64,000 nt of DNA from Lyophyllum atratum (lineage: Eukaryota; Basidiomycota; Agaricomycetes; Agaricales; Lyophyllaceae): NCBI GenBank assembly GCA_014905825.1, contig JACGCN010000010.1, forward strand, positions 682,001 to 746,000, given 5' to 3'. Shown in pieces: positions 1 to 13,575 of the stretch (its first letter is position 1; each line of letters begins with the position of its first letter). A model generated the notes under the pieces. It saw only the letters and a list, made by a program, of their open reading frames with translations. It did no database searches and was not told the origin of the DNA. A program made the translations under genes and the position numbers.

Positions 1-3000
1 AATCAGCAGCTATAATCACAGAGCAGGATTACTGCAGGCAGAAACCTTACCTCGCAAGGTCATTGAAGACCCGCGACGCGCGACTGTAATTGTCCACTTT
101 TGCAAGGGACTTGAGCAGGATTGACTCTTGTGCGCCATAAGCCCTGATCGACGCTACATACTATCATCAGCCGACTATGGATGCCAAAAAGTACAAACCA
201 ACTCACTAATGCCCTCGATGGACGCCCCGAAGTGCGCCATCACGGGCGCCTTGGCCTTGCTCATCTCGCGTTTGACAGCCAGCTGGCTCTTCATGTAAAT
301 ATTCCCGACGAAGCCGCCAAATACGAAGATGACGATGGCGAAAAGACCGACGGTGGGCGTGTAGAAGAGGACGGCCAAGAAGCGCACGATGATGATCACG
401 CCGATCTCGAACATGTGTGAGAAAAGGTCAGGGATAGTTGTGTCGACTGGATTTGGGATATCAAACGAAATGCAGTGATGGGGATGGAATGAAAAGAAAG
501 TAGAAAATGAAGGGGGGTAAAGGATCATCATTAGCTTAGGTTGATTGTAGAGAATGTGAAAGGGTACTTGCCTGCTGCGACGTCCTGGGTGACACGCGTG
601 ATGACCCGAGAGGTGGGAGTCTTGTCAAGCCACCTATAGCGCAAGGTTAGAGTCAAGTCGAGAGGAATCGCTGAACTTGACTCACCTCAGCGTCGTGCCA
701 AGGATACTCTCAATAAGCCGTTTATGCAGGGAGGCGGACGCCCTCAGCGCGCCTAGCGTCAACGTTGTTTGGGCGCAGCAGAAGACAAATAGCATGACTA
801 CGACGAGGAATACATAACCGGTGAGGTAGCTGAAATATGGCTCCGTCAGAAGGTGAGTGCTATGAACAGGAAAATCACGGACAAAGTTACGTTGACCTCC
901 TCAGGTGGATGTTCCGCGTATTGTGTAGCCCAGGCACCAAGCAACCAAGGCTGCAAAACTTCCACAGTGCATTCAAAGAACGTCGCCGTAGTGAAGGCAG
1001 TCCAGAAGAACATCCAGTGGCGGCCGCCGAGTGCAACAAGATACATTTTAACTGCCAGATCATCTTAGATATTGTCATGTTGTCAATATGCCTAGACAAC
1101 TCACTTGACTCCCAGCTGATATGGCCTTCACCAGATTCCTCCTCGAGGATGAGCTTGCCCTCCGTCTCTTTAAGCACCTCAGCTTCTTGCGCTCCATCAA
1201 TTTCCTCCTCAGCCTTCTCCTTGATCTCGTTGTCCTTGGCTACCTCGAGCTTGAGCTTTGAGTTCTTCGCGAGGGCATCGGAGATAGTGCCTTGACTGAG
1301 AATCTGGCCGTCGGACCCGAGCGATACAACGAACTCCGAAATCGGTGCTGCCATGCTCACATTGTGGGTCTGTGGGCCGATAATGTGTCACAAGCCAAAA
1401 ACCGGTTTGTTCTGAAACTTACGACAAGAAGTACAGTTCTGCCTTGGATGAGGTCTCCGACGAAACATTTGTCGACGATCCACTTGGCCGTATGTACATC
1501 AAGTGCGGCAAGCACCTGGGCATTTCCATGAGCTACGCTCTCAAACGTCATCCAAACTACTCACGTCGTCAAAGAGGAGAATTTCAGCAGAAGAGTAGAC
1601 CGCCCTTGCTAGGGTAATCCGGGCCTGGGAAGATGACAGTGTCAGTTCTGTGCAAGCTCCGCGTAATGGTGACCCATCTTAACCTTTTGTCCACCACTTA
1701 GCGTCAGTCCCTTTTCTCCGACTTCCGTGAGGTCGCCAGCTTTGAAGAGCTCCAAATCGCGGGTTAGGGCGCATTGATATATGACTGGCAGAAGGATAAA
1801 CACTTGAGAAAGTCGGCAGAGACAAATGGTCTACCTTTATTATACCGCTCTTCGTCGAAAGGCGAGCCGAACAGAATGTTTTCCTGATTGCATGAAGTCG
1901 GCTTGAACAAGGAGCAATCCTTTGAACAAGAAAGACACACCTTGATGGTAGCATTCATGACCCAAGACTCCTGAGCAGCGTACGCCACGCCACCTTGGCG
2001 AGGGAGGTTGAACCATGCACCTGGGCCAGATGGTACGAAATGCATCTCCCCTTATTATCAACTCAGCATGCATCACACTGGCGCCGTACCAGTACACTCA
2101 CCAAGCAGGGCCATCAATAAGCTCGTTTTTTCCGGATCCTAGTGTGAGTTCATCTTTAGAGGTGCATATGAGGAAAATCGGGAGAGCACATACCTGTAGA
2201 GCCAACAATAAGGTTGATGGATCCACGCTTGAACAACAGCTCCTCATCGATCTGTAACCTGAACCTGCGTCTCGAAGGCGTCATTGTACCCAATGAAGCC
2301 CCCTCCTCGTTTGACCAAGCAAACGTGGCAGCACGGAAACCAATCTCGTCCCTGTCATTATCAAGATCGAGGAGCACCTCTTCAGAGCTTTCGGTGAACT
2401 CATCCAGAAGTTCCGTCTGACATCCAGTTCAAATGAGTCACAGTCGCTGAGGGTGAGGCGAGAACCAGGGCCTTACATTTTGGAGGAAGTCGCTGATACG
2501 ATGGAGGGAGACGTTGCCTTTGACGATCATGGGCACCCACATGAAGAGCATCGCCATTCTGTACCGGAGGATGTCGAACACTGGGGGACAGACAAGATGA
2601 CAAATTACTTTCCATGCTTAAAGGCGAAAGAACACAACAGCGGCTTACAAGCGATGGAAGAAAACACAGTAGCCGCTGTGAGAGAAGAGACGGAAGGTTG
2701 AGATTCCACCGAACCGAAATATTAGAGGGAGACAAACCATCCAGTGTCCGTTTCATAGCTAATGCCTATCAGGACGGTCAGTTGTTTGGAACGATGTCAC
2801 TTAATCACGGCATGCAGCTCACGTAGACAGAGAACGTAACACACATCGTCACCGCAGGGATGATGAAACTGCAAGAGAACAAAGTGAGAACTGATGGCGG
2901 AAGGAAAAATAGAGATAAACACGAAACTGGAAATTCAGAGTCGCAAGGCTGTAGATCTTGTTCCACCATACCCAGTAGAGCTCGAGCTCACGCTTCTCGT

Positions 3001-4992
3001 CGATGCGCTCACTCATCTTCTTCTCCCAGCCGAACATCTTGATCATGCGAATCACGCTCATTGCTGCTCCAATAAGTAAGCGGTATCCATATAGCACCCA
3101 AGCAAGGGGATCTTACTCTCAGTGACAGTCTCCACACGATCATCGCCCTTTTTCGACACTTCCTTGGCAGCGCCCTGCAGAAAGCGTGAGAACATGACCG
3201 GGAACGGCATCTGCACAATGAGCACAGCAGCCCCGACGAGGGCGCTATTGAAGCAGGATAGATCAGTAACGCAAACATCTCAATTTAATTCAAATGCGAA
3301 CCTCCACCCCAGAATGGTGTACAGGAAGCCGATGGTTAGGGCAAGCATGATTGGCCCAGCGACGAAAACCTGCACAAATTCAGACGCCTTGCTGATCGTC
3401 TGCAAATCTGAGGAGATCAGATTGTTCATGCGGCCAACAAGCGATTTGCCCTTGTCAGTCTCTGCAGCAGCGGACGCGGCTGGGGCGGGTTTCGCGTCTG
3501 GCTCAGCAGATACTGCTCCTGCCGTTTCAGATGATGGAGTCGTGGAACCGGAGCCAGAACCAGAGCCGGCAACGGAAGGCGCCGCGGTTGAGGTGGTGGT
3601 GCTGGCTGGCTGTTCGGACTTGCCGTCAGCGACGACACGGATTCGTAAGGCGTGTTGCAAGATGAGCTGGGTGAAGATAGCTTCAAGATGGACTGTTGCG
3701 CGTGCAAGTACCATTTGATACTGCTGCATGACCAACGTGCTGATGAATGGCGCAAAAAAGAGCTGTGGATATTTGTTAGCAACTCATACTCCAGAGCTGG
3801 CCAGACACATAGACGTACTGATGCGATCCAGACCCATGGTTTTACTGTCGCTCCCTCGCCTCTATTTTCCATATACTCCAGCAGTTGCTTAAGGCCATAT
3901 GGCGATAGCAGGGTTGCGACGTTGTTGAGAAGTAGAAGGATTATCACGGTAATGATGTCTTTTCGAAAAACCGAGGCAACTGCAAGGAATATGTGCCCTG
4001 GTGGCTTTCTCTGCCTTCTAGGTCTGTTGCCCTTCGCATTCGATGCGTCTTCTGCGTACGGGTCGAGATGTGGGAAGGCGGCGCTTACAAGATTTTTGCA
4101 GTGGTCCGAGTCAGCAAGAGGTGGAAGGTCCGTGAGAGGAAGATGCGGGGTTTTGTAAGCCTTCCACACTGTCGAATCGAGGAATCCAAACAGAAGAAGA
4201 GACGACCAGGATGCGGTCTGCTCAGGATTTGGTGGCATTGGATCCTGAGATGGTTGTTAATACCAGTGTACAGGGATGCATCAACCGACTTACAGAGGGG
4301 TCGAAGGGCACATAACGATGTGGTGTAATGAGCGGAAGCAGCACACCAACGAAGGTCAGCACGCCGATCAACTGCCACAGCATGTGCGAAGGGTCGGCAG
4401 GAAGGCTCGTGTAAGTCATGAGAGGCACGACATCACGAATGAAATACACTATCCACGAAGTACCCAATACCAATTTGACATGATTCTCGACAGCTGTAGG
4501 ACGAGGATATATGACGACAAAAAGTGCGAGAAGAGTAGCATAGGCCTGTGCGGCCCCTTGTAAGATGATCTGGACTCGAAAGATAACACTACTCACGAAA
4601 GGTATAAACGCGACCTTCTCTACTTCGCTCGGTCCATTTTCCAAGGTAAGTGCCCTGGATAACGATACGCGTAAGAGCTCCAAACCGCCGATGAGAGTCA
4701 CAACCTCTGCCCCGAAGATGACGCGTCCACCGTGTGCCTTGATACGACCCTCATTGGTGACCTGGGGGACAGAATCACCCTTTTTGACGAGACCAAGTCG
4801 AGCAAAGACAGGTCTTGTATATGTTGACACGAGAAGTGCGTGGATGAAGAGAACGACTGCCGAGGTCAGCGAGACGTAGACGGAGAGTGCGTGACCGTTC
4901 TGCCAAGGGTTATCGGACAGCTCGGATGTGATCGAGGAGAATGAGAATGCCAAATTTGGCAAGTCCTGTATAAGCAGGTGCGGAGGGGCCAT
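1..4992 (-). CDS. ABCC-type (MRP-like) ABC transporter, 3' end off window
   Basis: Membrane ATP-driven exporter of the ABCC subfamily, the family of vacuolar and plasma-membrane conjugate pumps. The ATG is at 4992-4990 and the first exon (4294-4992, 233 codons) carries several hydrophobic segments, as in an N-terminal TMD0. The first membrane domain follows (about 4240-2400), with a low-complexity Gly/Ser/Pro/Ala linker near 3440-3640. The first nucleotide-binding domain has a Walker A split by an intron (GSTG / SGKTSLL, about 2200-2110), signature LSGGQK near 1685-1708 and Walker B ILLFDD near 1566-1584. An acidic/Lys-rich linker (about 1140-1300) leads into the second membrane domain, whose SIRAYGAQES-type segment is coded at about 51-170. 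The second ATPase domain lies off the left edge. Intron boundaries in the middle were not all resolved. The family call is secure; substrate and membrane are unknown. Confidence 0.9.
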
Positions 4993-6721
4993 GTTGGACT
5001 ACAGAAGTCCCGGTCGAGCCTCACTTCCAATCTTCTGTTCAAGACGCTTCAAGATGCCGTTCAGAAGATGCCCCCCTCGATTTAACATGGCGCGGCTTTA
5101 TCAGAGCGCTCGGTCCAGAAAGATATGACTCGATCAAGGTGACCATGCGTTGCATATCAATCTTAATGAATGAGCCCGCAAACATCGCAGCACATCGCAG
5201 CCTGACGCCGACCCTTGAGTGTCTCCGTGAAGTCCGAGTGCATAGAGCGGCCAAGAACTGCGTATTTATCTATGCTTCCATGCTATGTCCACGATTTTTT
5301 GCAGCATCCTTCAACCTCAAAAGAGGTGGAAGTTGGGATATGCCTGGATATGCCGGCTATTCAGCTACTCCATGAAATCAGGCACACTGTTGGATTATAA
5401 GATAAGAATCAAATCTTAGAGATGAGGTACCTAGGCTTTTTGACAACACAAACATATGTACGGTACAAAACTTGCGCGATATCGCTTGAAAATACAGTGG
5501 TAATGGCGTTGTCATATACGTATTCTGGCATGCTGTTCCTCGGTTTGCCATCTCGAGCAGTAACCTGGTACATAGTATCCGACAGAGTCGACGACTCAAA
5601 GTTAAAAGTAGGGTCGCGGTCCAGAAACTTCTTTTTTTAGATCATGCGACCTTGACTTGACCTTGACCGGACCCGCAGCTGGTCACTCAGAGTCAGATTG
5701 GTGACGACAACTTCGAAGAGGAGATGGCACATTGTCAACTGCAGCTGGGTACGCACCCCTAGCTAAGTAAACATATCGATAGTAACGAACAGTCCAGAGT
5801 AAGTTCCCACAGCGGCGAAGACGCCGTCCCCTCGCGAACCAAGTGGTTGCCTTCTTCCCGGCGTTGCTTGAAGTCCTTTATGTCTACACATCCTCATCAG
5901 CGACCATATTCTAACCATATATATCCGGCGGGGCTTGATTCAGTTGACCATGGGCATTCAAGAATCCGCCGATAACGGGATATTTGATAGGCTCAGCATA
6001 TGGCGTGCCATCCCCTCAGACTGCGCCCTCTTCATGTCGGGCGGCACAAGCTCGGGTAGCATCCAGAAGAGTCGTAGAGTGAAGTCATGGGTTAAGTTCG
6101 GTTGTGAGGGCGAGAAGAGAGGAATAAGGCCTGCCAGCACGCCAATATATAAGTACGCTTGAATTGAGATCCATCGCATGACGCAGTGGGCAAAGAAAGG
6201 TTCGGAGACAAAAATCCTCGGCCGGATAGAATACTGCAAGCACAAAGCTTTCGCTTATCGAACCTGTGATTAGTTGAACAAGTGGGTGATAAGTGCGCTC
6301 CTAAATATGCAGTGGCGAATGTCAGCTTCATTAAACAAAGTATGAGGCCTACCCTCAACGTCGCATCCACCTTGCGTAGGACTTCAACCTCTTCAAGTGG
6401 TTATGATATGCAAACGCATAGACGTCGTGGAACCATGGATAAAAAACCGTGGTATAATCCGATTCCGACGTGAATGGCTGAACATGACCTTGGGTCATGA
6501 AAGAAGATCATACCGGGTTGTCATTAGATTGAAAGGATTCTTTGTACCAGCTCGTGTGGAGAGCAGGATGCATTTAGATTTGTCGGAAAAAATAGAAGCG
6601 AAGAAAAACGGAAGAGGTTCTGCGGTGGCGGCCAGGAACGAAGATGTTTGGTCGCGGCGGCGGAGCCAAACACTGACCCGTTTTCGTTCACGAGCTTTCG
6701 ACCTGCGTGAACTAGGACAAC
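4993..6721. other. Intergenic stretch without a supported gene
   Basis: This 1.7 kb lies between the ABC transporter start (minus strand) and the mL59 start (plus strand), so it should hold both promoters. The open frames here are short, overlap on opposite strands and show no recognisable motif or consistent intron phasing. I see no repeat or RNA gene in it. Confidence 0.5.
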
Positions 6722-7448
6722 ATGTCGGCGCGTGTGTCTGCAGGCGTCAAGACAGTCAAGTCTTTCCGTCTATTACAGCTCAAAAATCTTAAGCAGCACG
6801 TTATACATAATGGACCTCTGCCACCACCGACCAAGCCGCTTGATCCCGTAACACCTCACCGACTTCCCAACCCATTTATCCCTCACCGCAACCCTATCAC
6901 CGGACGATGGGCGCCAGCTACTGTCTCCCTGCGGCGTCAAGCTGACCTTGTCAAACGCGCGAAGCAGAACGACACCCTGTATCTTCTTCCACCTGGGCCC
7001 AAGGCTCCTCGACCTTCATGCCTTACCGCAGAAGAAGCTTCGGTCATAGCTCAAAAACGATTCGGAGGAATCCCGACACAGAAGGCGGAGAAGGGATATC
7101 ATGGGGAGCTGCAACAGTCTTGGATGAATCCAGTGGAATGGGTTGGTGAGCCCAAGGTGAAGGAGGTTGCGGGCGCAGAGCTTGGGACGAGGTTGTACGC
7201 TGCCAAGAAGAGGATGTTCAAGGGGCATAAGTGGGAGAGGCTCAGGGAGGCTCGGGAGAGCAAGAGGCAGATCTTGATGAGGGATATGGCTCGTCGTGTC
7301 AGGAATTACAAGGCGGTACGTCCCAATGTTTATGGCTTCCATCGTGGCCCGCTCACGCGTGTTATTCGTACTGCAGTACTATCAAAAGAGGAAGCCGGAC
7401 CCACTCAAGGCTTCGAGCTCTATGAAAGCGCGAAAACTACCCTTCTGA
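6722..7448 (+). CDS. Mitochondrial large-subunit ribosomal protein mL59 (MRPL25 family)
   Basis: Component of the fungal mitochondrial 54S ribosomal subunit. The model is join(6722..7315,7377..7448), 221 aa. The intron 7316-7376 starts gtacgt and ends ctgcag, and splicing gives a basic C-terminus with YYQKRKPDPL followed by a stop. The N-terminus is basic and fits mitochondrial import. The middle contains the conserved proline-rich HRLPNPFIPHRNP stretch and a basic helix near residues 160-198 typical of the mL59 family (yeast MRPL25). Reading through without the intron gives an unrelated tail, so splicing is well supported. It lies 369 bp upstream of the Yra1-like gene on the same strand. Assignment rests on remembered family features, not an alignment. 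Confidence 0.88.
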
Positions 7449-7817
7449 TTACATTCTGCATTGCTAACGTTAGACTATATAATATCGATATTTACTCCAT
7501 GGCTGAGATGTGACGCTCGAAGGGACGCCTAAGCCAGCAGCGCGCAGAAAAAAACAGGGTGTCCGACGGAACGTTGGATCCTGGAGCTTGCGAGATCTAA
7601 GGAAAGGTTACCATAAGCTTTACCGGTGTTGTGGACGAGCTTCTTGACCTGCATCTGCATTGGGACGTAATTGGGACGTTGTTTGCAAAGGAACGCGTTT
7701 CAAACTCCGGTTGCACCTCCGCCGACTCCGCCGATGCTGTGTTGGAATGTCTCGTCGCCACTTTGACAATACGAATCTTCATCCTCTTATCCTCTTCCTT
7801 CAACCACTCTAACTATC
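7449..7817. other. Intergenic, mL59 3' end / YRA1 promoter
   Basis: These 369 bp separate two genes on the plus strand. They must hold the mL59 terminator and the promoter of the RNA-export gene. I see no further coding signal or repeat. Confidence 0.5.
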
Positions 7818-8934
7818 ATGTCTTCTTTCCGCCGTGGAGCCAGAAAACCATATGCTGTGAGTCTCATATTGCATTCGTTATCGTGATTTCAGGTCACTCA
7901 ACCTCATTTTCAATGCGCAGCGACCTGCGACTCGACCAGACGCGGATGGGCAGTGGCTTCATGACAAGGCTCCAACTGGCCCTCGAGGCGACAATGGGCG
8001 CTCAAGAATGGCGGCAGCCCCAGCCAACATCGCCTCCGTGAACAGCAAACTTCTGGTCTCAAACTTGCATTACGACATCACCCCAAAAGACCTCACTGTA
8101 CGTGGCTCTTTTCATCTGCTTTCAACACTAGCGGGAAGGCTCAACATGTTCTCCAATCCTTCATAGGCCATCTTTGGACAGATAGGCACGCTAGTTCGTG
8201 AGCCACTTATCAGGGTACGGCCAGCCCCGAGCTTCACCTGAAAAAAACCAACGTCGACCAAATTCGCTTATTCGCATTCGGTTTTTGCGTCACTCTTTAA
8301 AGTACGACCGTAGCGGCCGCTCCTCCGGTACCGCCATCATCGCCTTCGAGACATCGATCGAAGCAACACGGGCGAAAAAGCAATTTGATGGGATCCTTGC
8401 CAAGGGTAACGTCCTCCTCTCCCCTCAATGACACATCCCAAATCCAGAGTGTGTCACTGGGAAAACGACGTCCGAATGCTCATCTTTATGTCACCGTTAT
8501 AGGACAGCCCATGTCGATCGCCTTCGACACGATGCCGCCCCGCCAACCTCGCCGATCAGCGAGCGTTCCCGCCTCGCTCATCAACAGAATACAGAAGCCC
8601 CCGCTTTCCGAACGACTCAGTCGGGACGATTCAACAGTCAAGACTCCCTCCGGCCCGTTTGTCTCCTCCCTTGCTCACCATGTGCATCCCGCCCATTGAC
8701 GTTTCGTTTCGTTTCATCCGTAGTCGAGGAGGAGTTGGCCCTGTACGATCTCGACCGGCGCGTGGTGGAGGTGGTGGCGCTGCACCCCGTGCTCCGCGGG
8801 TCTCTAAAAAGCCGAAGACGGCTGAAGAGTTGGACAAGGAGCTAGATGCGTTCATGGGAGATTCAGAACCTGTCGCTGTGGCAGAGGTTTTGGTGGAGCC
8901 TGAGGCAGCGGTACAGGATGTCGAAATGGCATAA
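7818..8934 (+). CDS. YRA1: mRNA export adaptor of the Yra1/ALYREF (THO complex subunit 4) family
   Basis: Nuclear RNA-binding adaptor that joins spliced mRNPs to the export receptor. The model is join(7818..7856,7921..8097,8167..8214,8303..8405,8503..8656,8724..8934), 243 aa, with all phases consistent. A short basic N-terminus (MSSFRRGARKPYA) is followed by one RRM (about residues 58-140) opening with SKLLVSNLHYDITPKDL. Then comes a short RGG-like segment (GPRGGVGPVRSRPARGG) formed exactly across the last intron. The C-terminal KTAEELDKELDAFMGD box is the conserved UAP56/Mtr2-binding region seen at the end of Yra1/Aly proteins. The last intron uses a gtttgt donor, which is not the strongest, but it is the only choice that restores the glycine-arginine frame. 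Family assignment is strong. Confidence 0.9.
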
Positions 8935-9217
8935 ACATGCTAGCTATCTATTGGCTTTCCTTCGTAATTTGTACTATTCTCTCAACGTCTTACGTGTTGT
9001 TCTGTATTCCACCTCCACTCCAGCTCCTCCCGTACAGTTTAGATTATGCATTCGTCCTAGTCTTGATTTCTGAAAGGAGGATGTGCAACATCAGATAAGA
9101 TACGGTATACCGATCCCAATCCACTTGCAGAAATTTCGCCATCATGGACCTGTCGCCGATCACAACTAAATGCCTCCAAGTCAAATCCTTACTCCTTGCG
9201 TCTAAGCATCCTTTGCT

Positions 9218-10273
9218 ATGCCACACAGTCACCACTCTCACTCTGGACAATTCTGCAAGCATGCAAAGGGCCTCTTGGAAGAGGTCGTTGTCGAAGCGAT
9301 TCGACAGGGGTTCGAAGTGTACGGGCTAACAGAGCACGTTCCCCGGTATCGAACACAGGATCTATATCCAGAAGAGGTGAGCCCCACTCGTCCTTCGTTA
9401 TTCAGACATCTTGAATTCTAGACCTTAGGAAGGAATAGCCCTCGATACCCTCGCGACACAGTTTTATGCATTCCTCGACGAAGCCCACCGACTCAAAGCG
9501 CAATACGCCTCTCAGATTACACTCTTAGTTGGCTTAGAGACAGAGTACATCACAGGCCCCGACCTCGACCATCTTGATACGCTACTAACGCGCCTCGGCC
9601 CACGCGTCGAATACATCGTCGGGTCCGTGCATCACGTCAACGGTATGCCCATCGACTTCGATCTCCCCACCTACCACAAAGCACTGCGCAGTGTGGGCTC
9701 GCCGCCCGTAGGTGGTGCCTCGTCACAGGAGGCCTTCTTATCGGCGTACTTTGACGCGCAGTATGAGGTTCTTCGTCGCTTTCGCCCAGAAATTATAGGG
9801 CACTTCGATCTCTGTAGACTGTACGACCCTGGGCTGAAGATCGCCGACTATCCTGCGGCATGGGCCAAGATGGAAAGGAATGTCTTGTATGCTATCGAGT
9901 ATGGGGCACTGTTTGAGGTGAATGCGGCGGCGTTCAGGAAAGGCTGGGATGCGGCGTACCCTGGGCGGGACATTGTCGACGTAAGTCATGCCTCTGCCTG
10001 TGATTTTAAAACGATGTGCTCACAGTCTATTGGTCGTCGTAGATGATCCTGAAGCATCGCGGTCGGTTTGCGCTATCGGACGACAGCCATGGGCCGCACG
10101 CCGTGGGGCTGAACTACCATCGACTGGCGGAGTATCTGAGGACGGTGGGCGTGGAAGAACTGTGGTACCTGCAGAGCTCAACTACTAAGAATGCTGCGGG
10201 AAGAGCGGCGCAACCTGCTAGACTCGAAGGCCGCTGGTGGGAACATGGCTTCTGGCGTGGAAGGACCGTCTGA
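9218..10273 (+). CDS. HIS2: Histidinol-phosphatase, PHP family
   Basis: Catalyses dephosphorylation of L-histidinol phosphate to histidinol, the penultimate stage of histidine biosynthesis. The model is join(9218..9376,9429..9980,10043..10273), 313 aa. PHP-domain metal-binding elements appear in order: HSHHSHSGQ at the very N-terminus, GLTEHVPR, LVGLETEYI, SVHHVNG, GHFDLCRLYDP and ALSDDSHGP near the C-terminus. The length fits the fungal monofunctional enzyme. Both introns are short GT-AG (52 and 62 nt) and keep frame. Several ATG codons lie just upstream in other frames; the chosen one puts the HxH metal motif three residues from the start, as in homologues. Confidence 0.93.
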
Positions 10274-10600
10274 TGCCTTTCTCCATCCATGTTGGGACTA
10301 CCACACCGATGTGTTTAGTATACCTACTCTGAGTCCTCTTTTTCATCCGCCAAATCTGTTGACTACCGATATACGAAGCATATATTTTGTATGTGCGGGA
10401 GCCCAAGTCCTGTATCTCACGTTTCAGGTATGTATGTATTAACATTGTGCCTATATTCGATTGGGTTGATGTGTCGGTTACAGATTGCATAGGTTCAGAG
10501 TGCTCGAGTCTAGCATACTCTCGAGCTCTCCCATTCAAACCAACTTCCCAAATCACATTGCCGAAGTCCATACATTGCACACATCCTTCGTACATCTACA
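10274..10600. other. Convergent 3' ends of HIS2 and AIP1
   Basis: These 327 bp lie between the HIS2 stop (plus strand) and the AIP1 stop (minus strand). They are A/T-rich in part and presumably hold both 3' UTRs. No coding signal is seen. Confidence 0.5.
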
Positions 10601-13368
10601 TCAAGCATGAAAAGCGACCTCCCACAACCTGACACATCCATCCGCGCCACCCGTGGCCAACCTGACCGAGTCTTTCTGGCCAAGCCATAAGACTGCATTC
10701 GCCCCTCCAGGAGCCGCGTTCTTGATCGCGATATTCTTCATGGGCTTTGCCACGCTCCAAATGTATACATGAGTGTCGAGCGAGGCAGAGGCACAGTGCA
10801 GAGAGTCTGAAGTCCAGGCGAGGGAGTTTATACGTGCAGAGTGGAATGACCAACGCGAGGTGACAAGCTATGGGCAACGCCGCTTGAGTATGAACAAAAT
10901 GACTTGATCAAAATGCCGTGCTCTCACCTTCTTTTCCTTGACGTTGAAGAGAATGACCCTCCCGCTGGACTGAAAAGAAAATATCAGTACAGCCTCCGAT
11001 CCAATGTGAATCGGACTCACATCGCCTGCAGCTAGCAAGCTATCATCCGGAGAGAAAGCCAATGCAGATACAATGCCTTTGTTCCCCTCTAAGACAGCCA
11101 CTTCTTTCAAAGATTGGCCGTCCCATTCATTGAGACGGATTTTCTGGTCCTAGGGTGTGTGTCAAGAGAATATATAGAGCTGCACGACAAGGGGCATACT
11201 TCTCCTCCTATGGCAACCATCGACTTTGAAGCCGCAATTGCGCTTGGCACAAACTTCGGTACGTGTTCAGATACGCGTTGATTGGACCGGAATCCCTCGA
11301 TGCAATTAAGTTCGGCAACAAACACGGTCCCGTCTCCGGCAATTGCAATCGATTTCGGCTGGGCAGCCGTAGGTAACGAGGTGGACCTGAGCAAACTCCA
11401 TTCAGTTTCGTCTTCTGCTGTCACAGAGAAGTGCGACATGCGTGAATGATGGCAAGAGTGAGTCGCTTGCGACACCGTATGGTACTTGAATTTCGCGGAC
11501 ACGATCGTCGTATCCGATGGAAAATATATGTTCGTCCTCGGGACTCGACGCCAAACCAGAAACGAGATTGGAATGGCCAGTGCCTGCGATGTGCCTCGAT
11601 TCGTTCTCAGGCCTAGGGGATGGGAGCACCCGCTCATCATTGTCCATGGACATCGCTTGACGAAAGGTCGACGGAGGTACCTAAAAACAGAGAATTAAAA
11701 GAGATCAATAGGTTTGGTCGAGAACGAGTCAAGAACAATTTACAGTTGTCCAAAATGAGAGAACACGCCCATCAGCGGTTCCGCCGAGGAAAGCCGAGCT
11801 ATCTAGGGGTGCCATTGCAGTAATCGCTTTTTGAGGTGCCTAATAGAAAAGCATGAACGAGTTACATCTAGAGTTAAAGGATGGCTTACATTTATGATCC
11901 TCGCAGGCTTGTCCCCGACTCTAGGGTCAAAGATGTTCAAGTCACCAGAGTTCGACAGAGAAATTATATCCCTCTCTCCGCTCCACGCGTTCCCGACTTG
12001 TTGATGCTCAACACCTGCACCAAGCTTCCAGGTTGTGACAGGCTTCTGGGTCTGGACGTCCCCTTTAAAATGGTAAGTACACCGAGACCCGGATATTTGG
12101 AGTTCACTCACATAGCGCAACTGTGCAATCTGCCGAAGAGGTGACAAAAGAAGTGCTATCAGGACCCCAGCTGGAAGCCATCTACAACTGTTAGGGTCGA
12201 TGCATAACTCATGCCCGGAATGGAGAAACGTACAATGCTCCCGGTATGCGGGCTTGCCGTAAACTCGCTGATGGTGTCGCCTGTCTTGCCTTCGTACAGG
12301 AAGACTTTCGCGTCGCTACCAACGCTAACAAAGTGGTCCCCGGATGGGGCATATTGTACATCTTGAACGAATTTCGTGTGTGTTTTGATCGTCTGCAATT
12401 GATTGTTAGCAGACACATAAATTCTCGAGAGATATCTTGCAGTACTCTGTCGTATTTGAAGGGGACTCCTGAATTGCGGGCTGGGAATCAAAACAAGATC
12501 TCGATGAAGCTGGCGGGGGACATACCTTGATGAAATACGATCGATCCATCATCTGCCGCAGTAGCTGCCCTAAAAGGTCTCTGGTGTCTAATAGACACAG
12601 CATTGACAGCCTAAAACATGAGGGGTGCGGAAGACATGATCACGCTAGACATAAACATACTTTGGAGTGGCCGCTGATTTCACCAGTGGAAGATCCAGTA
12701 TCCATCATGAAAGCGTGACCAAATCTGCGTTACGGCTTGCCTGTAAGGATGAATGCTCCGGCGTGAAGGTGTGAACTCACTTCTCTCGCCCATCTCCAAC
12801 AGCAATTATGCGCTTACTCTCGCCATCCCAAGCGACATCGTTACTGGATGAAAGGTTGGTTACGAGCAAACATAGCATGTAAACTTGAGAACCTACATCC
12901 GTCCTGAGATAACTTTATATTCTCCTTTCAACGTCTGATCCTCTCCGACTGTATCCCATACTCTGACTGCATCAGAAGCGACTTGGCATCAGCAACAAAG
13001 ACTCGGACGTCAACTACTCACCAGTGCCACTAACATCCGCAGATGCGCAGTAGTATCCTGAAGGTGAAAATCTAGCCACGGTCGCGTTGTGGACGTGCCC
13101 CGAATACGTCGTTGAAAGCAAGGCGTTCTATTGCACCCCGGTTTCTCAGTGGATCCTGCAATTCTGACAAGAGGCTATTGTCACCTTCAAATCGCGTATC
13201 TGTACTAACGCGTTACACCAAAAACGATGTGAACATACAAGAGAGACGTACGATCACTGTCTTCCCGTTGGTATAGATGACTTTATCTCTCGTTGCGCTT
13301 AGTTTCGTGGAGACGCCCCGCGTCGTGACGGGGTTCGCTGGAAAGATCCCAATTCGTTTGGATGACAT
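10601..13368 (-). CDS. AIP1: Actin-interacting protein 1 (AIP1/WDR1), WD40 repeats
   Basis: Cytoplasmic partner of cofilin that promotes actin filament disassembly. ATG at 13368-13366, stop at 10603-10601. Resolved 5' exons on the complement: 13252..13368, 13185..13199, 13022..13127, 12897..12966, 12781..12843, 12661..12724, 12526..12610, 12446..12468, 12234..12392, 12112..12181, 11890..12062 and 11744..11839; further exons follow down to 10601. Two are very short (15 and 23 nt), but both are in phase and restore conserved AIP1 sequence. Visible family landmarks are ATVARFSPSGYY, INDVAWDGESKR, FVQDVQYAPSGDHF, GHSNLVSGLASSPE, LEGNKGIVSALAFSPDD and the terminal RLATGGADGCVRLWEV. Several WD blades can be read, consistent with the two seven-blade propellers of the family. 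Total length is about 600 aa. One exon near 11400-11690 may contain another small intron. Confidence 0.92.
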
Positions 13369-13575
13369 GCTGGGCCTGCTATGTATATATGATAGGTGCG
13401 ACCGGGTGGTGTGGTAGAGACTAAGAGGGAGAAAGAGATCAACTTATGAGATCTACAGTCATCAGTGCAGCTGCGATCATCCCGATTCTGTGATCGCAGC
13501 TGGCCACGTGGGTGACCGCGCTGAGGGCAGCTGGTAAGTACTTCAACTTGAACCAACTCAACCACGACTACTTAC

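Noticed and set aside
5958..6370. Two overlapping minus-strand frames upstream of mL59
   Set aside because: They are in different frames, lack motifs and splice logic, and lie where promoters are expected.
13377..13392. TATA-like tatatata sequence before AIP1
   Set aside because: It lies only about 10-25 bp from the start codon, too close for a core promoter element with a normal leader.
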